This document shows, piece by piece, positions 46,877 to 60,404 of a stretch of DNA of 64,000 nucleotides (the stretch's first letter is position 1; each line of letters starts with the position of its first letter). Source of the DNA: Pseudomonas sp. R5(2019) (GTDB lineage: Bacteria; Pseudomonadota; Gammaproteobacteria; Pseudomonadales; Pseudomonadaceae); NCBI RefSeq assembly GCF_009905435.1, contig NZ_JAAAMT010000019.1:1-64000 (forward strand), given 5' to 3'. The notes under the pieces were generated by a model. It made no database searches and had not been told where the DNA came from. It saw only the letters and a list, made by a program, of their open reading frames with translations. The translations under genes were made by a program, and so were the position numbers.

Positions 46877-49048
46877 ATGGGCACCCGTACTTCCCGCCAG
46901 CGCCTGCAGATTGCAGAGAACCTCGTACGTTTTATCGAAGACGAAGCCTTGCCCGGCACAGGCCTTGCGCCGGATGCGTTCTGGCAAGGGTTCGACGCGC
47001 TGGTCCACGACCTGGCCCCGAAGAACCGCACCCTGCTGGCCGAGCGCGACCGCCTGCAACGGGAGCTCGATGGCTGGCACCGCGCCAATCCGGGGCCGGT
47101 GCGTGACATGGCCGCCTACAAAAGCTTTCTTGAACAGATCGGCTACTTGCTGCCGGTACCGGAGCAGGTGCAGGCCACTACCACCCACGTTGACCGCGAG
47201 CTGGCCGTCCAGGCCGGCCCGCAGCTCGTGGTGCCGATGTCCAACCCGCGCTACGCGCTGAATGCGGCGAACGCCCGCTGGGGTTCGCTGTATGACGCGT
47301 TGTACGGCACGGATGCCATCGCTGAAGAGGTCGGCGCCGAGAAAGGCCAGGGCTATAACCCAGAGCGTGGCGCCAGGGTCATCGCCTTTGCCCGCGCCTT
47401 CCTCGATCAGGCCGCGCCGCTGGCCAAAGGCTCTCATGCGCAGGCCAGCGCCTATCGCGTGGTCGATGGTCAGCTTCAGGTCACCTTGGTTGATGGCCAG
47501 AGCGGCCTGCGCGATCCCGCCCAGTTTGTCGGCCATCGCGGCAACGGCGCGACGCCCGAAGCCGTGCTGTTGCGCAATCATGGCCTGCACTTCGAAATCC
47601 AGATCGACCCCAATCATCCGATCGGCCGTACAGACGCTGCCGGGGTCAAGGACGTCCTGCTCGAAGCGGCGCTGAGCACCATCCTCGACTGCGAGGACTC
47701 GGTGGCGGCCGTGGATGCCGATGACAAGGTACAGGTCTACCGCAACTGGCTCGGCCTGATGAAGGGCGACCTGACTGAACAAGTGAGCAAGGGCGACAAA
47801 ACCATCACCCGCCGCCTGAACCCGGACCGCGACTACACCGCCGCCGACGGATCGACCCAGAGCCTGCCGGGGCGTTCGCTGATGTTTGTACGAAACGTCG
47901 GCCACTTGATGACCAACCCCGCCATCCTCGACGGCGACGGCCAGGAAATCCCCGAAGGCATCCTCGATGCCGTGGTCACCACCCTCGGCTCACTGCACGA
48001 CCAGACCCAGCGCCGCAACTCGCGCCAAGGCTCGATCTACATCGTCAAACCGAAGATGCACGGCCCGGCCGAAGTCGCCTTCGCCAACGAACTGTTCGGC
48101 CGCGTCGAAGACCTCCTCAAGCTGCCACGCCACACCCTGAAGATGGGCATCATGGACGAGGAGCGGCGCACCAGCATCAACCTCAAGGCCTGCATAGCGG
48201 CAGCTTCGGCGCGGGTCGCGTTTATCAACACCGGGTTCCTCGACCGCACCGGCGATGAAATCCACAGCGCCATGGAAGCCGGCCCCATGCTGCGCAAGGG
48301 CGACATGAAAGGCACGCCCTGGATCGCTGCCTATGAGCGCAACAACGTCTTGGTCGGCCTCGCCTGCGGTCTGCGCGGGCGCGCGCAAATCGGCAAAGGC
48401 ATGTGGGCGATTCCGGACCAGATGGCCGCCATGCTCGAACAGAAAGTCGCCCACCCCAAGGCCGGCGCCAACACCGCCTGGGTACCGTCGCCAACCGCGG
48501 CGACCCTGCATGCGCTGCACTATCACCAGGTCGATGTGCCTGCCGTACAGGCAGAACTTGAATGCATCGACCTGGCCGCCGAGCGCGACGCCTTGCTCAA
48601 TGGCCTGCTGACCATACCGGTGGCCTCGGCGCCGAACTGGAGTGCTTCGGCCATCACCGAGGAAATCGACAACAACGCCCAAGGCCTGCTTGGCTACGTG
48701 GTGCGCTGGGTCGAACAAGGCATCGGCTGCTCCAAGGTGCCGGACATTCACGACGTCGGCCTGATGGAAGACCGCGCCACTTTGCGTATCTCCAGCCAGC
48801 ACCTGTCCAACTGGCTGCGCCATGGCGTCATCAGCCGCGACCAGGTACTGGACACCTTGAAGCGCATGGCGGCGGTTGTGGATAAGCAGAATGCCGGGGA
48901 TACGCAGTACACGCCGATGGCCGCAGACTTCGACAAGTCCGTTGCCTTCCAGGCGGCTTGCGCGCTGGTGTTCCAGGGTTGTGAGCAGCCGAGCGGGTAT
49001 ACCGAGCCATTGCTGCACAGATTCCGACTGGCCTACAAGTCGGCCTAA
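46877..49048 (+). CDS. glcB: Malate synthase G
   Basis: 723 residues from ATG 46877 (TTGGAG before it; 46865 has no such site). It condenses glyoxylate with acetyl-CoA to malate, completing glycolate use. Isoform G features: [49 protein letters not shown] and [17 protein letters not shown]. As recalled, glcB stands apart from glcDEF in P. aeruginosa; here it is joined to the operon, as in E. coli. Confidence 0.96.
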   Translation: MGTRTSRQRLQIAENLVRFIEDEALPGTGLAPDAFWQGFDALVHDLAPKNRTLLAERDRLQRELDGWHRANPGPVRDMAAYKSFLEQIGYLLPVPEQVQATTTHVDRELAVQAGPQLVVPMSNPRYALNAANARWGSLYDALYGTDAIAEEVGAEKGQGYNPERGARVIAFARAFLDQAAPLAKGSHAQASAYRVVDGQLQVTLVDGQSGLRDPAQFVGHRGNGATPEAVLLRNHGLHFEIQIDPNHPIGRTDAAGVKDVLLEAALSTILDCEDSVAAVDADDKVQVYRNWLGLMKGDLTEQVSKGDKTITRRLNPDRDYTAADGSTQSLPGRSLMFVRNVGHLMTNPAILDGDGQEIPEGILDAVVTTLGSLHDQTQRRNSRQGSIYIVKPKMHGPAEVAFANELFGRVEDLLKLPRHTLKMGIMDEERRTSINLKACIAAASARVAFINTGFLDRTGDEIHSAMEAGPMLRKGDMKGTPWIAAYERNNVLVGLACGLRGRAQIGKGMWAIPDQMAAMLEQKVAHPKAGANTAWVPSPTAATLHALHYHQVDVPAVQAELECIDLAAERDALLNGLLTIPVASAPNWSASAITEEIDNNAQGLLGYVVRWVEQGIGCSKVPDIHDVGLMEDRATLRISSQHLSNWLRHGVISRDQVLDTLKRMAAVVDKQNAGDTQYTPMAADFDKSVAFQAACALVFQGCEQPSGYTEPLLHRFRLAYKSA

Positions 49049-49081
49049 TCATTCGTAACGCCGCAATTTCGGCAGAAATGA

Positions 49082-49184
49082 AGATCGGTGTGGGAACCAA
49101 GCTTGCTCGCGATACAGGCGCCGCGGTGAATCTGACATACCGCAGTGTGTTCATCGCGAGCAAGCTTGGCTCCCACGCCGATCT
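49082..49184. repeat. REP pair downstream of glcB
   Basis: AGATCGGTGTGGGAACCAAG faces CTTGGCTCCCACGCCGATCT, with GCTTGCTCGCGAT cores on each side. The arms are longer than in the other pairs. It takes up part of the 462-base gene-free stretch 49049-49510. Confidence 0.85.
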
Positions 49185-49321
49185 CCACACATACCCAATC
49201 TGCGCGAGGTATGAAATTGTTTGAAACCATGTTCGCAGGTTTGCTGTAGGACGCTTCTGATTCATACTCCGCGCCCCGCCAAGCGGTTGCGCCTGTCCAT
49301 GCCCCTCCCTACTCTTGGTCC

Positions 49322-49489
49322 GTCGTTGACACTCAACGACCGGATGTCGCAGTCCGAGGCATAACGCAACGCTCCATGTTTCATGGCGGCTGTGCGTGGG
49401 GCACCTTCGGGTGCGCCGGTTTCCATGCCCCGGTCTGCGAACCCGCGTACAGCTGCCACCCAATCGTTTCGCAGCGAACGGTGCCAGCT
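49322..49489 (+). promoter_or_regulatory. Structured leader of the DUF6124-like gene
   Basis: Three stem-loops precede the gene. GTCGTTGA/TCAACGAC (49322-49340) has a 3-base loop. GCACC-TTCG-GGTGC (49401-49414) has a UUCG tetraloop. AGCTG.CACC...GGTG.CAGCT (49451-49489) is extended inside by CG(T)TTCG-CAG-CGAACG. The last ends nine bases before the AAGGAG at 49499. I recall similar GTGGGGCACCTTCGGGTGC leaders in front of other genes of this family in pseudomonads, which suggests a conserved cis-acting RNA. Confidence 0.5.
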
Positions 49490-49510
49490 CAACCGGCAAG
49501 GAGCTCCATC

Positions 49511-49846
49511 ATGAAAAAGATCGTACCCGATCCACCCGCCTTCGAATTGCTCGGCACCCGCACCGCCAGCACAGATTTCGGCGCCACAGACGTCAACTGC
49601 AAACCCTTCTTCAACGTCAATGCCGGCATCTGCGGCGAAGATGCGCTGATTCACGCGACCCTTCTCCTCGACTGCGCTGAAGCCGCCGGCTGGGACGCCG
49701 TGGATCACCTGACCAAGAACAACCGCAAGATGGTGCTTGGCATGATTCAGAAAGTTGAAATGGGGCGGGCGTTGATTAATGCGTTGCTGAAGGGGGTTGA
49801 GGTCGCTCGAGTCAGCAAAGCAGAGCCGAAAGCGAGTCCCGTGTAA
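49511..49846 (+). CDS. DUF6124 (formerly DUF3077)-like protein
   Basis: 111 residues from ATG 49511 with AAGGAG before it. The opening MKKIVPDPPAFE, the mid-section FNVNAGICGEDALIHATLLLDCAE and the helical C-terminus follow this Pseudomonas-specific family, which has no known function. Upstream in-frame codons back to 49376 lie in the structured leader and are not thought to be translated. Confidence 0.75.
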   Translation: MKKIVPDPPAFELLGTRTASTDFGATDVNCKPFFNVNAGICGEDALIHATLLLDCAEAAGWDAVDHLTKNNRKMVLGMIQKVEMGRALINALLKGVEVARVSKAEPKASPV

Positions 49847-50032
49847 GAAGTTGCTCGCAAGCAAACTTGCGCTCCGGAGGTAGCCTACAACCGGAACGGA
49901 AATGCCTGACTATTGTGCGAATGGGTTGCGGCGCTTAATTGTCGTAACCCTCGCAACAGGCAAGAAAGTGTCTGGCGGCACGGTTTCAATCTTGACGAGG
50001 TGAATCATCAACTCACTATCAAGAGAAGCCTC

Positions 50033-50827
50033 ATGCCAGAAGTCGATTTGGTACTAATTCTGATGCTTGCCTGTGTTGCGCTGCTGGCTGGCTTCTTCGA
50101 CGCCATCGCAGGCGGCGGTGGCCTGATCACCCTTCCCGCGCTGATGATTGCAGGCATCGACCCTGTCACGGCAATCGCCACCAACAAGGTTCAAGCAGCC
50201 TCTGCCTCGGTGTCCGCTACAGCAGCGTTCGCCAAAAAAGGAATGATCGAATGGCGCAGCGGATTGCCGATGGCTCTAACGGCTTTCATAGGTGGGGCAG
50301 CAGGCGCTCTCGCTTTGAGCTCAGTCCCCAAGGGGTGGTTGCAGGCTTTGGCACCCGTACTGCTCATACTCGTTGCCGCCTACTTTGCGTTCAGTCCCAA
50401 GCTTGATAATGAACAACGACGAGCTCGATTCTCGGCAAGCATCTTCTGTATAACGCTCGTCCCCTTGATTGCCTTTTACGACGGCGTGTTTGGCCCGGGT
50501 ACTGGCTCGTTTTTCATGGTCGCGTTTGTTGTACTGATGGGCCAGGGTCTATTGCGCGCCGTCTCTAACAGCAAACTCCTGAATGCCTCCAGCAATTTGG
50601 GGGCGCTGGTTGTGTTCTCCATGACCGGAGCCATTATTGTCCCGATCGCCTTGGCCATGGCCGTAGCTGCAGTCGTTGGCGCACAACTCGGAGCCCGCTG
50701 TGCGCTACGCTACGGCCAGCGACTTATTAAACCGCTGCTCGTTAGTGTTTGCTGCTTGATGGCTGGCAAATTGTTGATCACTCCAGATAACCCCCTGAAT
50801 CAGTTCCTCCGCCACTATTTTTCTTGA
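50033..50827 (+). CDS. TauE/SafE-family sulfite/anion exporter-like permease
   Basis: 264 residues from ATG 50033. About eight membrane segments. The GFFDAIAGGGGLITLPALM motif near 20-38 and KVQAASASVSATAAFA are typical of TauE/SafE permeases; YDGVFGPGTGSFF is the second repeat of the signature. Codon use looks more A/T-rich than in the surrounding core genes. Substrates in the family are small anions such as sulfoacetate, but here unknown. Confidence 0.85.
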   Translation: MPEVDLVLILMLACVALLAGFFDAIAGGGGLITLPALMIAGIDPVTAIATNKVQAASASVSATAAFAKKGMIEWRSGLPMALTAFIGGAAGALALSSVPKGWLQALAPVLLILVAAYFAFSPKLDNEQRRARFSASIFCITLVPLIAFYDGVFGPGTGSFFMVAFVVLMGQGLLRAVSNSKLLNASSNLGALVVFSMTGAIIVPIALAMAVAAVVGAQLGARCALRYGQRLIKPLLVSVCCLMAGKLLITPDNPLNQFLRHYFS

Positions 50828-50840
50828 ATCAGGAGTTATT

Positions 50841-51671
50841 TTGACCGGACGCCCACAACACCAGCATCTCTGGCAATTCAACGAGCCGTGTCAGGGAACG
50901 GAGGGGTTTATCACCCAGCACTTCGGTGAATACACTTTGGAAGGCAGAGTACTCGGCATCGAACACCAGCAGCTTCCCAGCGTTTTCGTCATAGCCGGCG
51001 CACGGTCGGACTATACAAAGCTCAATCCTCTGCTCTACCGACTACAAGCACGCGGTATCGCATCATTGACGGGCAATCTATCCGGGCACAGCGACTGCGC
51101 AATGCTAAAGCCAAGCCCAACGACATTGAACGCCAATCTGCGCGAGGCCGAACGGTTCCATAATCTTCACAAGGACACTCTCAACATAATCATTGGCCAT
51201 AGCCTCGGTGGGGCACTGGCGCTGAAGCTGGCCGCCAGGTATTCGACCTCAACACAAAAGCTGATACTTATTTGCCCAGCAATTTACGCCGACTCCGCCT
51301 ATCCCGTTGAATTCGGCCCTGGATTCAAGCATTTGATCAGTCAGCCTTACAGCTTCCTCTTCAGCGATACCTTTGAGTTTCTACGCACCTTCGAGGGGAG
51401 GGTGTTATTGATTATGGGTCAGTACGACGGGCTGGAGGGGGCGGCACACGGCCAAAAACCAGGTACAAGTGCAGGGTTGATTTCTCTCGACGGAGCCGTC
51501 CGCTACAGCCCGATTCCCAAAGAAGTTATCGATAAGATAAAGCAGTCCGCCCGCCATCTAATATCAATAACCTTGCCTGGTTGCGACCACTACATCGCCG
51601 CTCACCTGCGGGCTAATCCCGTGATAGCCGAACACCTTGCCGATGAAGTTTTTGCTTTTATCAACAACTGA
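50841..51671 (+). CDS. Alpha/beta hydrolase
   Basis: 276 residues from TTG 50841, which has AGGAG six bases upstream. Nucleophile elbow GHSLGG near residue 115, with an oxyanion region VFVIAGARSDY and a C-terminal His in PGCDHYIAAHL. It follows the permease by 13 bases, so the two are probably co-transcribed. Low GC for the window; function unknown. Confidence 0.75.
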   Translation: MTGRPQHQHLWQFNEPCQGTEGFITQHFGEYTLEGRVLGIEHQQLPSVFVIAGARSDYTKLNPLLYRLQARGIASLTGNLSGHSDCAMLKPSPTTLNANLREAERFHNLHKDTLNIIIGHSLGGALALKLAARYSTSTQKLILICPAIYADSAYPVEFGPGFKHLISQPYSFLFSDTFEFLRTFEGRVLLIMGQYDGLEGAAHGQKPGTSAGLISLDGAVRYSPIPKEVIDKIKQSARHLISITLPGCDHYIAAHLRANPVIAEHLADEVFAFINN

Positions 51672-51681
51672 TTCCAAGCCA

Positions 51682-51715
51682 TAAAAAAAGCGCCACCCCC
51701 GAGGGAGTGGCGCTT
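51682..51715 (-). terminator. Intrinsic terminator of ssb
   Basis: On the minus strand AAGCGCCAC is paired with GTGGCGCTT through a C/G-rich inner stem and followed by TTTTTTAT. It lies 27 bases downstream of the ssb stop. Confidence 0.85.
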
Positions 51716-51741
51716 CTGCGTGTTACTGATGATTCCCGAAA

Positions 51742-52260
51742 TCAGAACGGGATATCGTCATCAAAGCTGTCGAAATCAGGAGCCGGCTGCGGCGCTTGCT
51801 GCTGAGGCGCTGGGGCCTGGCGCTGTGGCGCTTGTTGCGGACGCGGGGCCGATTGACGAGGGGCCTGCTGGTTGTAGTTGTTGCCACCCTGCGGCTGGGA
51901 GCCGTCCTGGTTCTGCGGACGGCCGCCGAGCAGCTGCATGGTGCCTTGCATGTCGACGATGATTTCAGTGGTGTAGCGCTTGATGCCGTCTTTTTCCCAC
52001 TCGCGGGTCTGCAGCTTGCCTTCGATGTACACCTGCGAACCCTTGCGCAGGTATTCGCCGGCGATCTCGGCAACCTTGCCGAACATCGATACGCGGTGCC
52101 ACTCGGTGCGCTCGACCTTCTGGCCGGTCTGCTTGTCAGTCCACTGCTCGCTGGTGGCCAGGCTGAGGTTGGTCACTGCGTTACCGTTAGGCAGGTAACG
52201 TACTTCAGGATCCTGACCGCAAGTGCCGACCAATATGACTTTGTTAACCCCACGGGCCAT
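51742..52260 (-). CDS. ssb: Single-stranded DNA-binding protein
   Basis: 172 residues: an OB-fold N-terminus ([26 protein letters not shown]...), a Gln/Pro/Gly-rich linker (~120-160) and the acidic tip [11 protein letters not shown] that binds partner proteins. It protects ssDNA in replication and repair. Beside uvrA, as is common in gammaproteobacteria. Confidence 0.98.
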   Translation of the reverse strand: MARGVNKVILVGTCGQDPEVRYLPNGNAVTNLSLATSEQWTDKQTGQKVERTEWHRVSMFGKVAEIAGEYLRKGSQVYIEGKLQTREWEKDGIKRYTTEIIVDMQGTMQLLGGRPQNQDGSQPQGGNNYNQQAPRQSAPRPQQAPQRQAPAPQQQAPQPAPDFDSFDDDIPF

Positions 52261-52269
52261 AACGTTCTC

Positions 52270-53664
52270 CTAGGCTTCGCACGTCTCGGATGCCGGATTG
52301 ACCAGGCGTTCCAGGGACGAGCGATCCAAAATTTCAGTATCCAATTTGATATAGATGGCGGCTTCGTCTGCCACCACTACCGCATCTGTTACACCCGGCA
52401 CGGCGCGTAGGCGCTCGGTCAGGCCTGCTTCACGTATCGCCTCAGGCGATAACGGCATGCGCAGGCTCGTCACATACGGAGGTTCGCGCATAGTAACAGC
52501 TATGGCCAGCCATAGGGCACAGAGCCCCGCGCAGCCGATGAACACCACGCTCAAACCACCGTGCTGGAACAGCCAGCCGCCGAGAATCCCGCCCATGGCT
52601 GCGCCCAGAAACTGGCTGGTCGAGTACACGCCCATGGCCGTGCCCTTGCCACCCGCTGGCGAAACCTTGCTGATCAGGGAAGGCAGCGACGCCTCCAGCA
52701 AGTTGAACGCGGTAAAGAAGATCACCGTGCCGATCACCAGGGCCTGCAAGCTGTCGCCGAACTTCCAGAAAAACAGCTCGGTCACCATCAACACGCCGAC
52801 CGCACCGAGTAGAACGCGCTTCATCTTGCGCTTCCTTTCGCCGTAAATGATGAACGGAATCATCCCGAAAAAAGAAACCAGCAAAGCGGTGAGGTACACC
52901 CACCAATGCTGCTCTTTCGGCAACCCGGCGCGCTCGACCAGGGCCAGCGGCAAAGCGACGAAACTGGCCATCAGGATGGCGTGCAGCACAAAGATACCGA
53001 CATCCAGACGCAGCAAGTCTGGATGGCGCAAGGTTGCGCCCAAGGCTTGCTTGGCGACCCCGGACTCGCGGTGCTGCAAAGGGCCACCCGAGCGCGGCAC
53101 GACAAAGGCGACCAGGCCAATGCCCAGCACCGCCATGGCGGCCGTCGCCAGGAACAGGCCCGAAAGCCCGAAAGCACGCGTCAGCAAGGGGCCGGTCACC
53201 ATCGCCACGGCAAACGAAAGGCCGATGCTCATGCCGATCATGGCCATGGCCTTGGTCCGATGCTGCTCGCGGGTCAGGTCCGAAAGCAAGGCCATCACGG
53301 CGGCGGAAATCGCCCCCGCACCTTGCAGGATACGTCCGGCGATCACACCCCAGATCGAGTCGGCGTTGGCGGCCAGTACGCTGCCCAGGGCAAAGATGAT
53401 CAGCCCTGCATAAATCACCGGGCGCCGGCCGATACGGTCGGAAAGGATGCCGAATGGAATCTGCAGACAGGCCTGGGTCAGACCGTAGGCGCCGATGGCC
53501 AGGCCAATCAGTACCGGCGTGGCGCCGGCCAGGTCCATGCCATAGGTGGCCAGAACCGGCAGCACCATGAACATGCCCAGCATACGAAAGGCGAACACCA
53601 GGGCCAGACCGCCTGCTGCGCGGGTCTCGCTGCCACTCATGCGGTCGCTGTGGGGATCGTGCAT
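52270..53664 (-). CDS. MFS transporter, YajR type
   Basis: 464 residues. Twelve membrane helices in a drug:H+ antiporter-like layout with the motif A loop [16 protein letters not shown] and a C-terminal cytosolic domain (~390-464; [20 protein letters not shown]), as in YajR. Divergent from uvrA and nine bases before ssb. Substrate not known. Confidence 0.9.
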   Translation of the reverse strand: MHDPHSDRMSGSETRAAGGLALVFAFRMLGMFMVLPVLATYGMDLAGATPVLIGLAIGAYGLTQACLQIPFGILSDRIGRRPVIYAGLIIFALGSVLAANADSIWGVIAGRILQGAGAISAAVMALLSDLTREQHRTKAMAMIGMSIGLSFAVAMVTGPLLTRAFGLSGLFLATAAMAVLGIGLVAFVVPRSGGPLQHRESGVAKQALGATLRHPDLLRLDVGIFVLHAILMASFVALPLALVERAGLPKEQHWWVYLTALLVSFFGMIPFIIYGERKRKMKRVLLGAVGVLMVTELFFWKFGDSLQALVIGTVIFFTAFNLLEASLPSLISKVSPAGGKGTAMGVYSTSQFLGAAMGGILGGWLFQHGGLSVVFIGCAGLCALWLAIAVTMREPPYVTSLRMPLSPEAIREAGLTERLRAVPGVTDAVVVADEAAIYIKLDTEILDRSSLERLVNPASETCEA

Positions 53665-53732
53665 GGAAAAACCTCATGTGAACCGGCGGCGATTCTACCA
53701 GTCCCATCGATTAACGGCATATACGTGACGCT

Positions 53733-53762
53733 TTGCCGCGTACAAGCCTTGCGCCGTATACT
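53733..53762 (+). promoter_or_regulatory. Sigma70-like promoter of uvrA
   Basis: TTGCCG and TATACT, separated by 18 bases, are placed 31 bases before the GTG start. No LexA palindrome (CTGT-N8-ACAG) was found in the divergent gap 53665-53793. Confidence 0.45.
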
Positions 53763-53793
53763 CACGCGTTTATGCCCGCCAAGCGAGGCCGCA

Positions 53794-56628
<2,835 letters not shown>

Positions 56629-56645
56629 GGCGATTCTGGCGACAC

Positions 56646-56681
56646 AAAAAACCTCTGTCATTCGCATGGCAGAGGTTTTTT
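56646..56681. terminator. Bidirectional terminator between uvrA and bfrA
   Basis: AAAAACCTCTG faces CAGAGGTTTTT around a 12-base loop, so either direction gives a stem followed by T residues. It serves convergent uvrA and bfrA. Confidence 0.88.
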
Positions 56682-56696
56682 ATACGGCGCTGCAGA

Positions 56697-57161
56697 TCAG
56701 AACTGCGATTGCAGGTAATTCTGCAAGCCGATGGACTTGATCAGACCTTGCTGCTGTTCCAGCCAGTAAGTGTGGTCTTCCTCGGTATCGGCCAGTTGTG
56801 CACGTAGAATCTCGCGGCTGACATAGTCTTTGTGCAGCTCGCACAGCTCGATGCCCTTGCACAGCGCGGCGCGTACTTTGTATTCCAGGCGCAGATCGCT
56901 GGCCAGCATCTCCGGCACGGTGGTACCGACGTCCAGATCATCAGGACGCATGCGCGGGGTGCCTTCGAGCATCAGAATACGGCGCATCAGGGCATCGGCG
57001 TGCTGCGCCTCTTCTTCCATCTCGTGATTGATGCGCTCGTAGAGCTTGGTAAAGCCCCAATCTTCGTACATACGCGAGTGAATGAAATATTGGTCACGCG
57101 CTGCCAGCTCGCCCGTGAGCAACGTGTTGAGATAGTCGATAACGTCCGGGTGACCTTGCAT
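56697..57161 (-). CDS. bfrA: Bacterioferritin/ferritin FtnA-type
   Basis: 154 residues from ATG 57161; a longer frame to 57227 adds no family sequence. Four-helix iron-storage protein. Ferroxidase ligands are seen in [32 protein letters not shown] and [15 protein letters not shown]. In P. aeruginosa the same gene beside katA supplies iron for the catalase haem (recalled). Confidence 0.93.
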   Translation of the reverse strand: MQGHPDVIDYLNTLLTGELAARDQYFIHSRMYEDWGFTKLYERINHEMEEEAQHADALMRRILMLEGTPRMRPDDLDVGTTVPEMLASDLRLEYKVRAALCKGIELCELHKDYVSREILRAQLADTEEDHTYWLEQQQGLIKSIGLQNYLQSQF

Positions 57162-57283
57162 CGCCCTGCTTCTCCCTGCTTGAAAGTTAATAGTTTGAAC
57201 CAAGCTGACCGGAAGGTCACTCGCCACGAGAGAAAAACAGGTAGAAAAGTGAAGAAAAGCGGGTAAATGGTAGGCAATTGTAT

Positions 57284-57310
57284 TGAAAAACCGCCCAAAT
57301 GAGGGCGGTT
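57284..57310 (-). terminator. Intrinsic terminator of katA
   Basis: AACCGCCC and GGGCGGTT with a 6-base loop; on the minus strand TTT follows. It begins 17 bases after the katA stop. Confidence 0.82.
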
Positions 57311-57327
57311 CTTCTTATCACTTCGAC

Positions 57328-58776
57328 TCAGACCAATTGAACGCCCAACGCCTTGGCAACACCTTCGCCGTAGGCCCGGTCGGCCTTGAGGAAATGTTGT
57401 AATTGGCGCTGCACGACATCACTGGAAACACCCGCCATGGCGCCAGCGATGTTGCTGACCAACAGCGCTTGCTGATCGGCATTCATCAGACGGAACAACG
57501 CTCCAGCGTGGCTGTAGTAATCGGTGTCCTCGCGATGATCATAACGATCGGCTGCGCCACTGAGGGACAATGCCGGCTCAGCGTACTGAGGTGCTTGCTT
57601 GGGCGCCTCTGCATAGCTGTTTGGCTCATAGTTAGGAGCCGCACCGCCGTTGGCCCCAAACGCCATGGAACCATCACGCTGGTAAGTATTGACCGGGCTG
57701 CGCGGGGCATTGACCGGCAGCTGCTGATGGTTGGTTCCGACGCGATAGCGGTGAGCATCGGCATAGGCGAAAACCCGGCCTTGCAGCATGCGGTCTGGCG
57801 ACAGGCCAACACCTGGGACCATATTGCTCGGGCCAAACGCCGCTTGTTCAACCTCGGAAAAATAGTTGAGCGGATTGCGATTGAGCTCAAGCTCGCCAAT
57901 TTCAATCAGCGGGAACTCTTTCTGCGACCAGGTTTTGGTCACATCGAACGGGTTCTCATGGCGTGAAGCCGCTTGCGCCTCGGTCATGATCTGGACGCAA
58001 ACGCTCCACTTTGGAAAGTCGCCTCGTTCGATAGCACCGAAGAGGTCGCGTTGTGCGTAGTCAGGGTCGGTACCCGCGATGCGAGCGGCGTCAGCCGGCG
58101 CCAGGTTCTTGATTCCTTGCTTGGTCTTGTAGTGCCATTTAACCCAGTGACGCTCACCCTGAGCGTTAATCACGCTGTAGGCATGGCTGCCAAAGCCGTG
58201 CATATGGCGGTAGCCGTCCGGAATCCCGCGGTCGGAAAACAGGATGGTGACCTGGTGCAGCGCCTCAGGAGAGTGCGACCAGAAATCCCACATCATCTGG
58301 GCGCTTTTCAGGTTGCTTTGCGGCAGGCGCTTCTGGGTATGGATAAAGTCCGGGAACTTGAGCGGATCGCGGATGAAGAACACCGGCGTGTTATTACCCA
58401 CGATGTCCCAGTTACCTTCCTCGGTGTAGAACTTGATCGCGAAACCACGCGGATCTCGCTCGGTGTCTGCCGAGCCGCGTTCGCCACCGACGGTGGAGAA
58501 CCGAATGAAGATCGGAGTTTGTTTACCCACCGCGTCAAAGAGCTTGGCGCTACTGTACTGAGCAAAATCGCGGGTTAGGGTGAACGTACCGTATGCCCCC
58601 GAGCCCTTGGCGTGCACGCGGCGCTCAGGGATGTTCTCGCGGTTGAAGTGGGCTAACTTCTCAATCAGATGAAAATCATCCAGCAACAGAGGGCCACGCG
58701 GCCCGGCTGAACGGGAGTTCTGGTTATCGGCGACGGGTGCGCCGCTAGCGGTGGTCAGTGTTTTATTCTGGCTCAT
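57328..58776 (-). CDS. katA: Catalase KatA (small-subunit, haem)
   Basis: 482 residues, as in P. aeruginosa KatA. The catalytic His55 lies in [13 protein letters not shown], Asn128 in [10 protein letters not shown], and the proximal Tyr region in [14 protein letters not shown]. It breaks down hydrogen peroxide. Upstream of bfrA on the same strand, 166 bases apart with a terminator in between. Confidence 0.97.
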   Translation of the reverse strand: MSQNKTLTTASGAPVADNQNSRSAGPRGPLLLDDFHLIEKLAHFNRENIPERRVHAKGSGAYGTFTLTRDFAQYSSAKLFDAVGKQTPIFIRFSTVGGERGSADTERDPRGFAIKFYTEEGNWDIVGNNTPVFFIRDPLKFPDFIHTQKRLPQSNLKSAQMMWDFWSHSPEALHQVTILFSDRGIPDGYRHMHGFGSHAYSVINAQGERHWVKWHYKTKQGIKNLAPADAARIAGTDPDYAQRDLFGAIERGDFPKWSVCVQIMTEAQAASRHENPFDVTKTWSQKEFPLIEIGELELNRNPLNYFSEVEQAAFGPSNMVPGVGLSPDRMLQGRVFAYADAHRYRVGTNHQQLPVNAPRSPVNTYQRDGSMAFGANGGAAPNYEPNSYAEAPKQAPQYAEPALSLSGAADRYDHREDTDYYSHAGALFRLMNADQQALLVSNIAGAMAGVSSDVVQRQLQHFLKADRAYGEGVAKALGVQLV

Positions 58777-58904
58777 GTAGTGTCTTCCTCAGTCAGGCTT
58801 GATCTGTCGGCTGATCGGCCGTGAGTGAGTATTGACGCCAAACGTGACACTCGCCAAATTCATTGAGTGACTTGGATCAATAGATTTTTACTAAACATGT
58901 GAAA

Positions 58905-58931
58905 ACAAAAAACCGGGCACAAGGCCCGGTT
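58905..58931 (-). terminator. Terminator of the alpha ribosomal operon (after rplQ)
   Basis: AACCGGGC and GCCCGGTT with a 5-base loop; on the transcribed minus strand TTTTTTGTTTT follows. It lies 21 bases past the rplQ stop. Confidence 0.88.
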
Positions 58932-58951
58932 CTTTGTACAGACTGTTCGTC

Positions 58952-59338
58952 TTACTCAGCAGCTTCTACTACGCCACCGACAGGACGATCGACCAGCTCG
59001 ACGTACGCCATAGGCGCGTTGTCGCCAGCGCGGAAACCGCACTTCAGGATACGCAGGTAGCCGCCTTGACGGGTGGCATAGCGCTTGCCCAGATCGTTGA
59101 ACAGCTTGCCGACGATTTCTTTCGAACGGGTACGATCGAAAGCCAAACGACGGTTAGCAACGCTGTCTTCCTTGGCCAGAGTGATCAGCGGCTCGGCAAC
59201 GCGGCGCAGTTCTTTGGCTTTCGGCAGGGTAGTTTTGATCAGCTCGTGCTCGAACAGCGACACCGCCATGTTCTGGAACATGGCCTTGCGGTGAGAGCTG
59301 GTACGGCTCAGGTGACGTCCACTTTTACGATGACGCAT
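58952..59338 (-). CDS. rplQ: 50S ribosomal protein L17
   Basis: 128 residues. [20 protein letters not shown] is the typical start; the C-terminal [21 protein letters not shown] is also characteristic. Last gene of the rpsM-rpsK-rpsD-rpoA-rplQ operon. Confidence 0.98.
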   Translation of the reverse strand: MRHRKSGRHLSRTSSHRKAMFQNMAVSLFEHELIKTTLPKAKELRRVAEPLITLAKEDSVANRRLAFDRTRSKEIVGKLFNDLGKRYATRQGGYLRILKCGFRAGDNAPMAYVELVDRPVGGVVEAAE

Positions 59339-59380
59339 GGTTCATTCCTTACCAAACACTACGTTCGGTGATTACGACGA

Positions 59381-60382
59381 TCAGGCAGTCGCCTTGTCGT
59401 CCTTCTTAAGACTTGCAGGCGGCCAGTTGTCGAGGCGCATGCCGAGGGACAGACCGCGGGAGGCCAGAACGTCCTTGATTTCAGTCAAGGATTTCTTGCC
59501 CAGGTTCGGAGTCTTCAACAGTTCTACTTCGGTACGCTGAATCAGGTCGCCGATGTAGTAAATGTTTTCCGCCTTAAGGCAGTTAGCCGAACGTACAGTC
59601 AGTTCCAGATCGTCAACCGGGCGAAGCAGGATCGGGTCGATCTCATCTTCTTGCTCGATTACCACTGGTTCGCTGTCACCTTTGAGGTCGACGAACGCAG
59701 CCAACTGCTGTTGCAGAATGGTTGCTGCACGACGGATAGCCTCTTCAGGATCCAGAGTACCGTTGGTTTCCAGATCAATTACCAGCTTGTCCAGGTTGGT
59801 ACGCTGTTCGACACGGGCGTTTTCCACCACGTATGCGATACGGCGAACCGGGCTGAACGAAGAGTCGAGCTGCAAGCGACCAATGCTGCGGCTCTCGTCT
59901 TCATCGCTCTGACGCGAATCGGCCGGCTCATAACCACGACCACGAGCTACGGTGAGCTTCATGTTCAAGGCGCCGTTAGACGCCAGGTTAGCGATTACGT
60001 GATCGGGATTAACGATCTCGACATCATGATCCAGCTGAATATCGGCAGCGGTAACCACCCCCGAACCCTTCTTCGACAAGGTCAGCGTAACTTCGTCACG
60101 ACCGTGCAGTTTGATAGCCAGGCCCTTCAGGTTCAACAGGATTTCAATGACGTCTTCCTGTACACCTTCGATTGCGCTGTACTCGTGGAGTACACCGTCA
60201 ATCTCGGCCTCGACTACTGCACAGCCAGGCATGGAGGACAACAGGATGCGGCGCAGCGCGTTGCCCAGGGTATGGCCGAAACCACGCTCGAGAGGCTCGA
60301 GCGTAATTTTAGCGCGGGTTGGACTGACGACCTGCACATCAATGTGGCGGGGCGTCAGGAACTCATTTACCGAAATCTGCAT
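59381..60382 (-). CDS. rpoA: RNA polymerase alpha subunit
   Basis: 333 residues. N-terminal dimer domain ([34 protein letters not shown]), an acidic linker (~235-250), and the C-terminal DNA-binding domain ([36 protein letters not shown]). No deviations noted. Confidence 0.99.
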   Translation of the reverse strand: MQISVNEFLTPRHIDVQVVSPTRAKITLEPLERGFGHTLGNALRRILLSSMPGCAVVEAEIDGVLHEYSAIEGVQEDVIEILLNLKGLAIKLHGRDEVTLTLSKKGSGVVTAADIQLDHDVEIVNPDHVIANLASNGALNMKLTVARGRGYEPADSRQSDEDESRSIGRLQLDSSFSPVRRIAYVVENARVEQRTNLDKLVIDLETNGTLDPEEAIRRAATILQQQLAAFVDLKGDSEPVVIEQEDEIDPILLRPVDDLELTVRSANCLKAENIYYIGDLIQRTEVELLKTPNLGKKSLTEIKDVLASRGLSLGMRLDNWPPASLKKDDKATA

Positions 60383-60404
60383 GGATGCACCTATTTTCTA
60401 GCCC

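Noticed and set aside
49376..49510. N-terminal extension of the DUF6124-like protein
   Set aside because: The upstream in-frame codons run through the hairpin leader, and the ribosome site is just before 49511.
53665..53793. LexA box for uvrA
   Set aside because: No CTGT-N8-ACAG or close variant was found in the divergent region.
58860..58881. ANR box upstream of katA
   Set aside because: TTGAG and ATCAA halves are there, but spaced too far apart to match the consensus.
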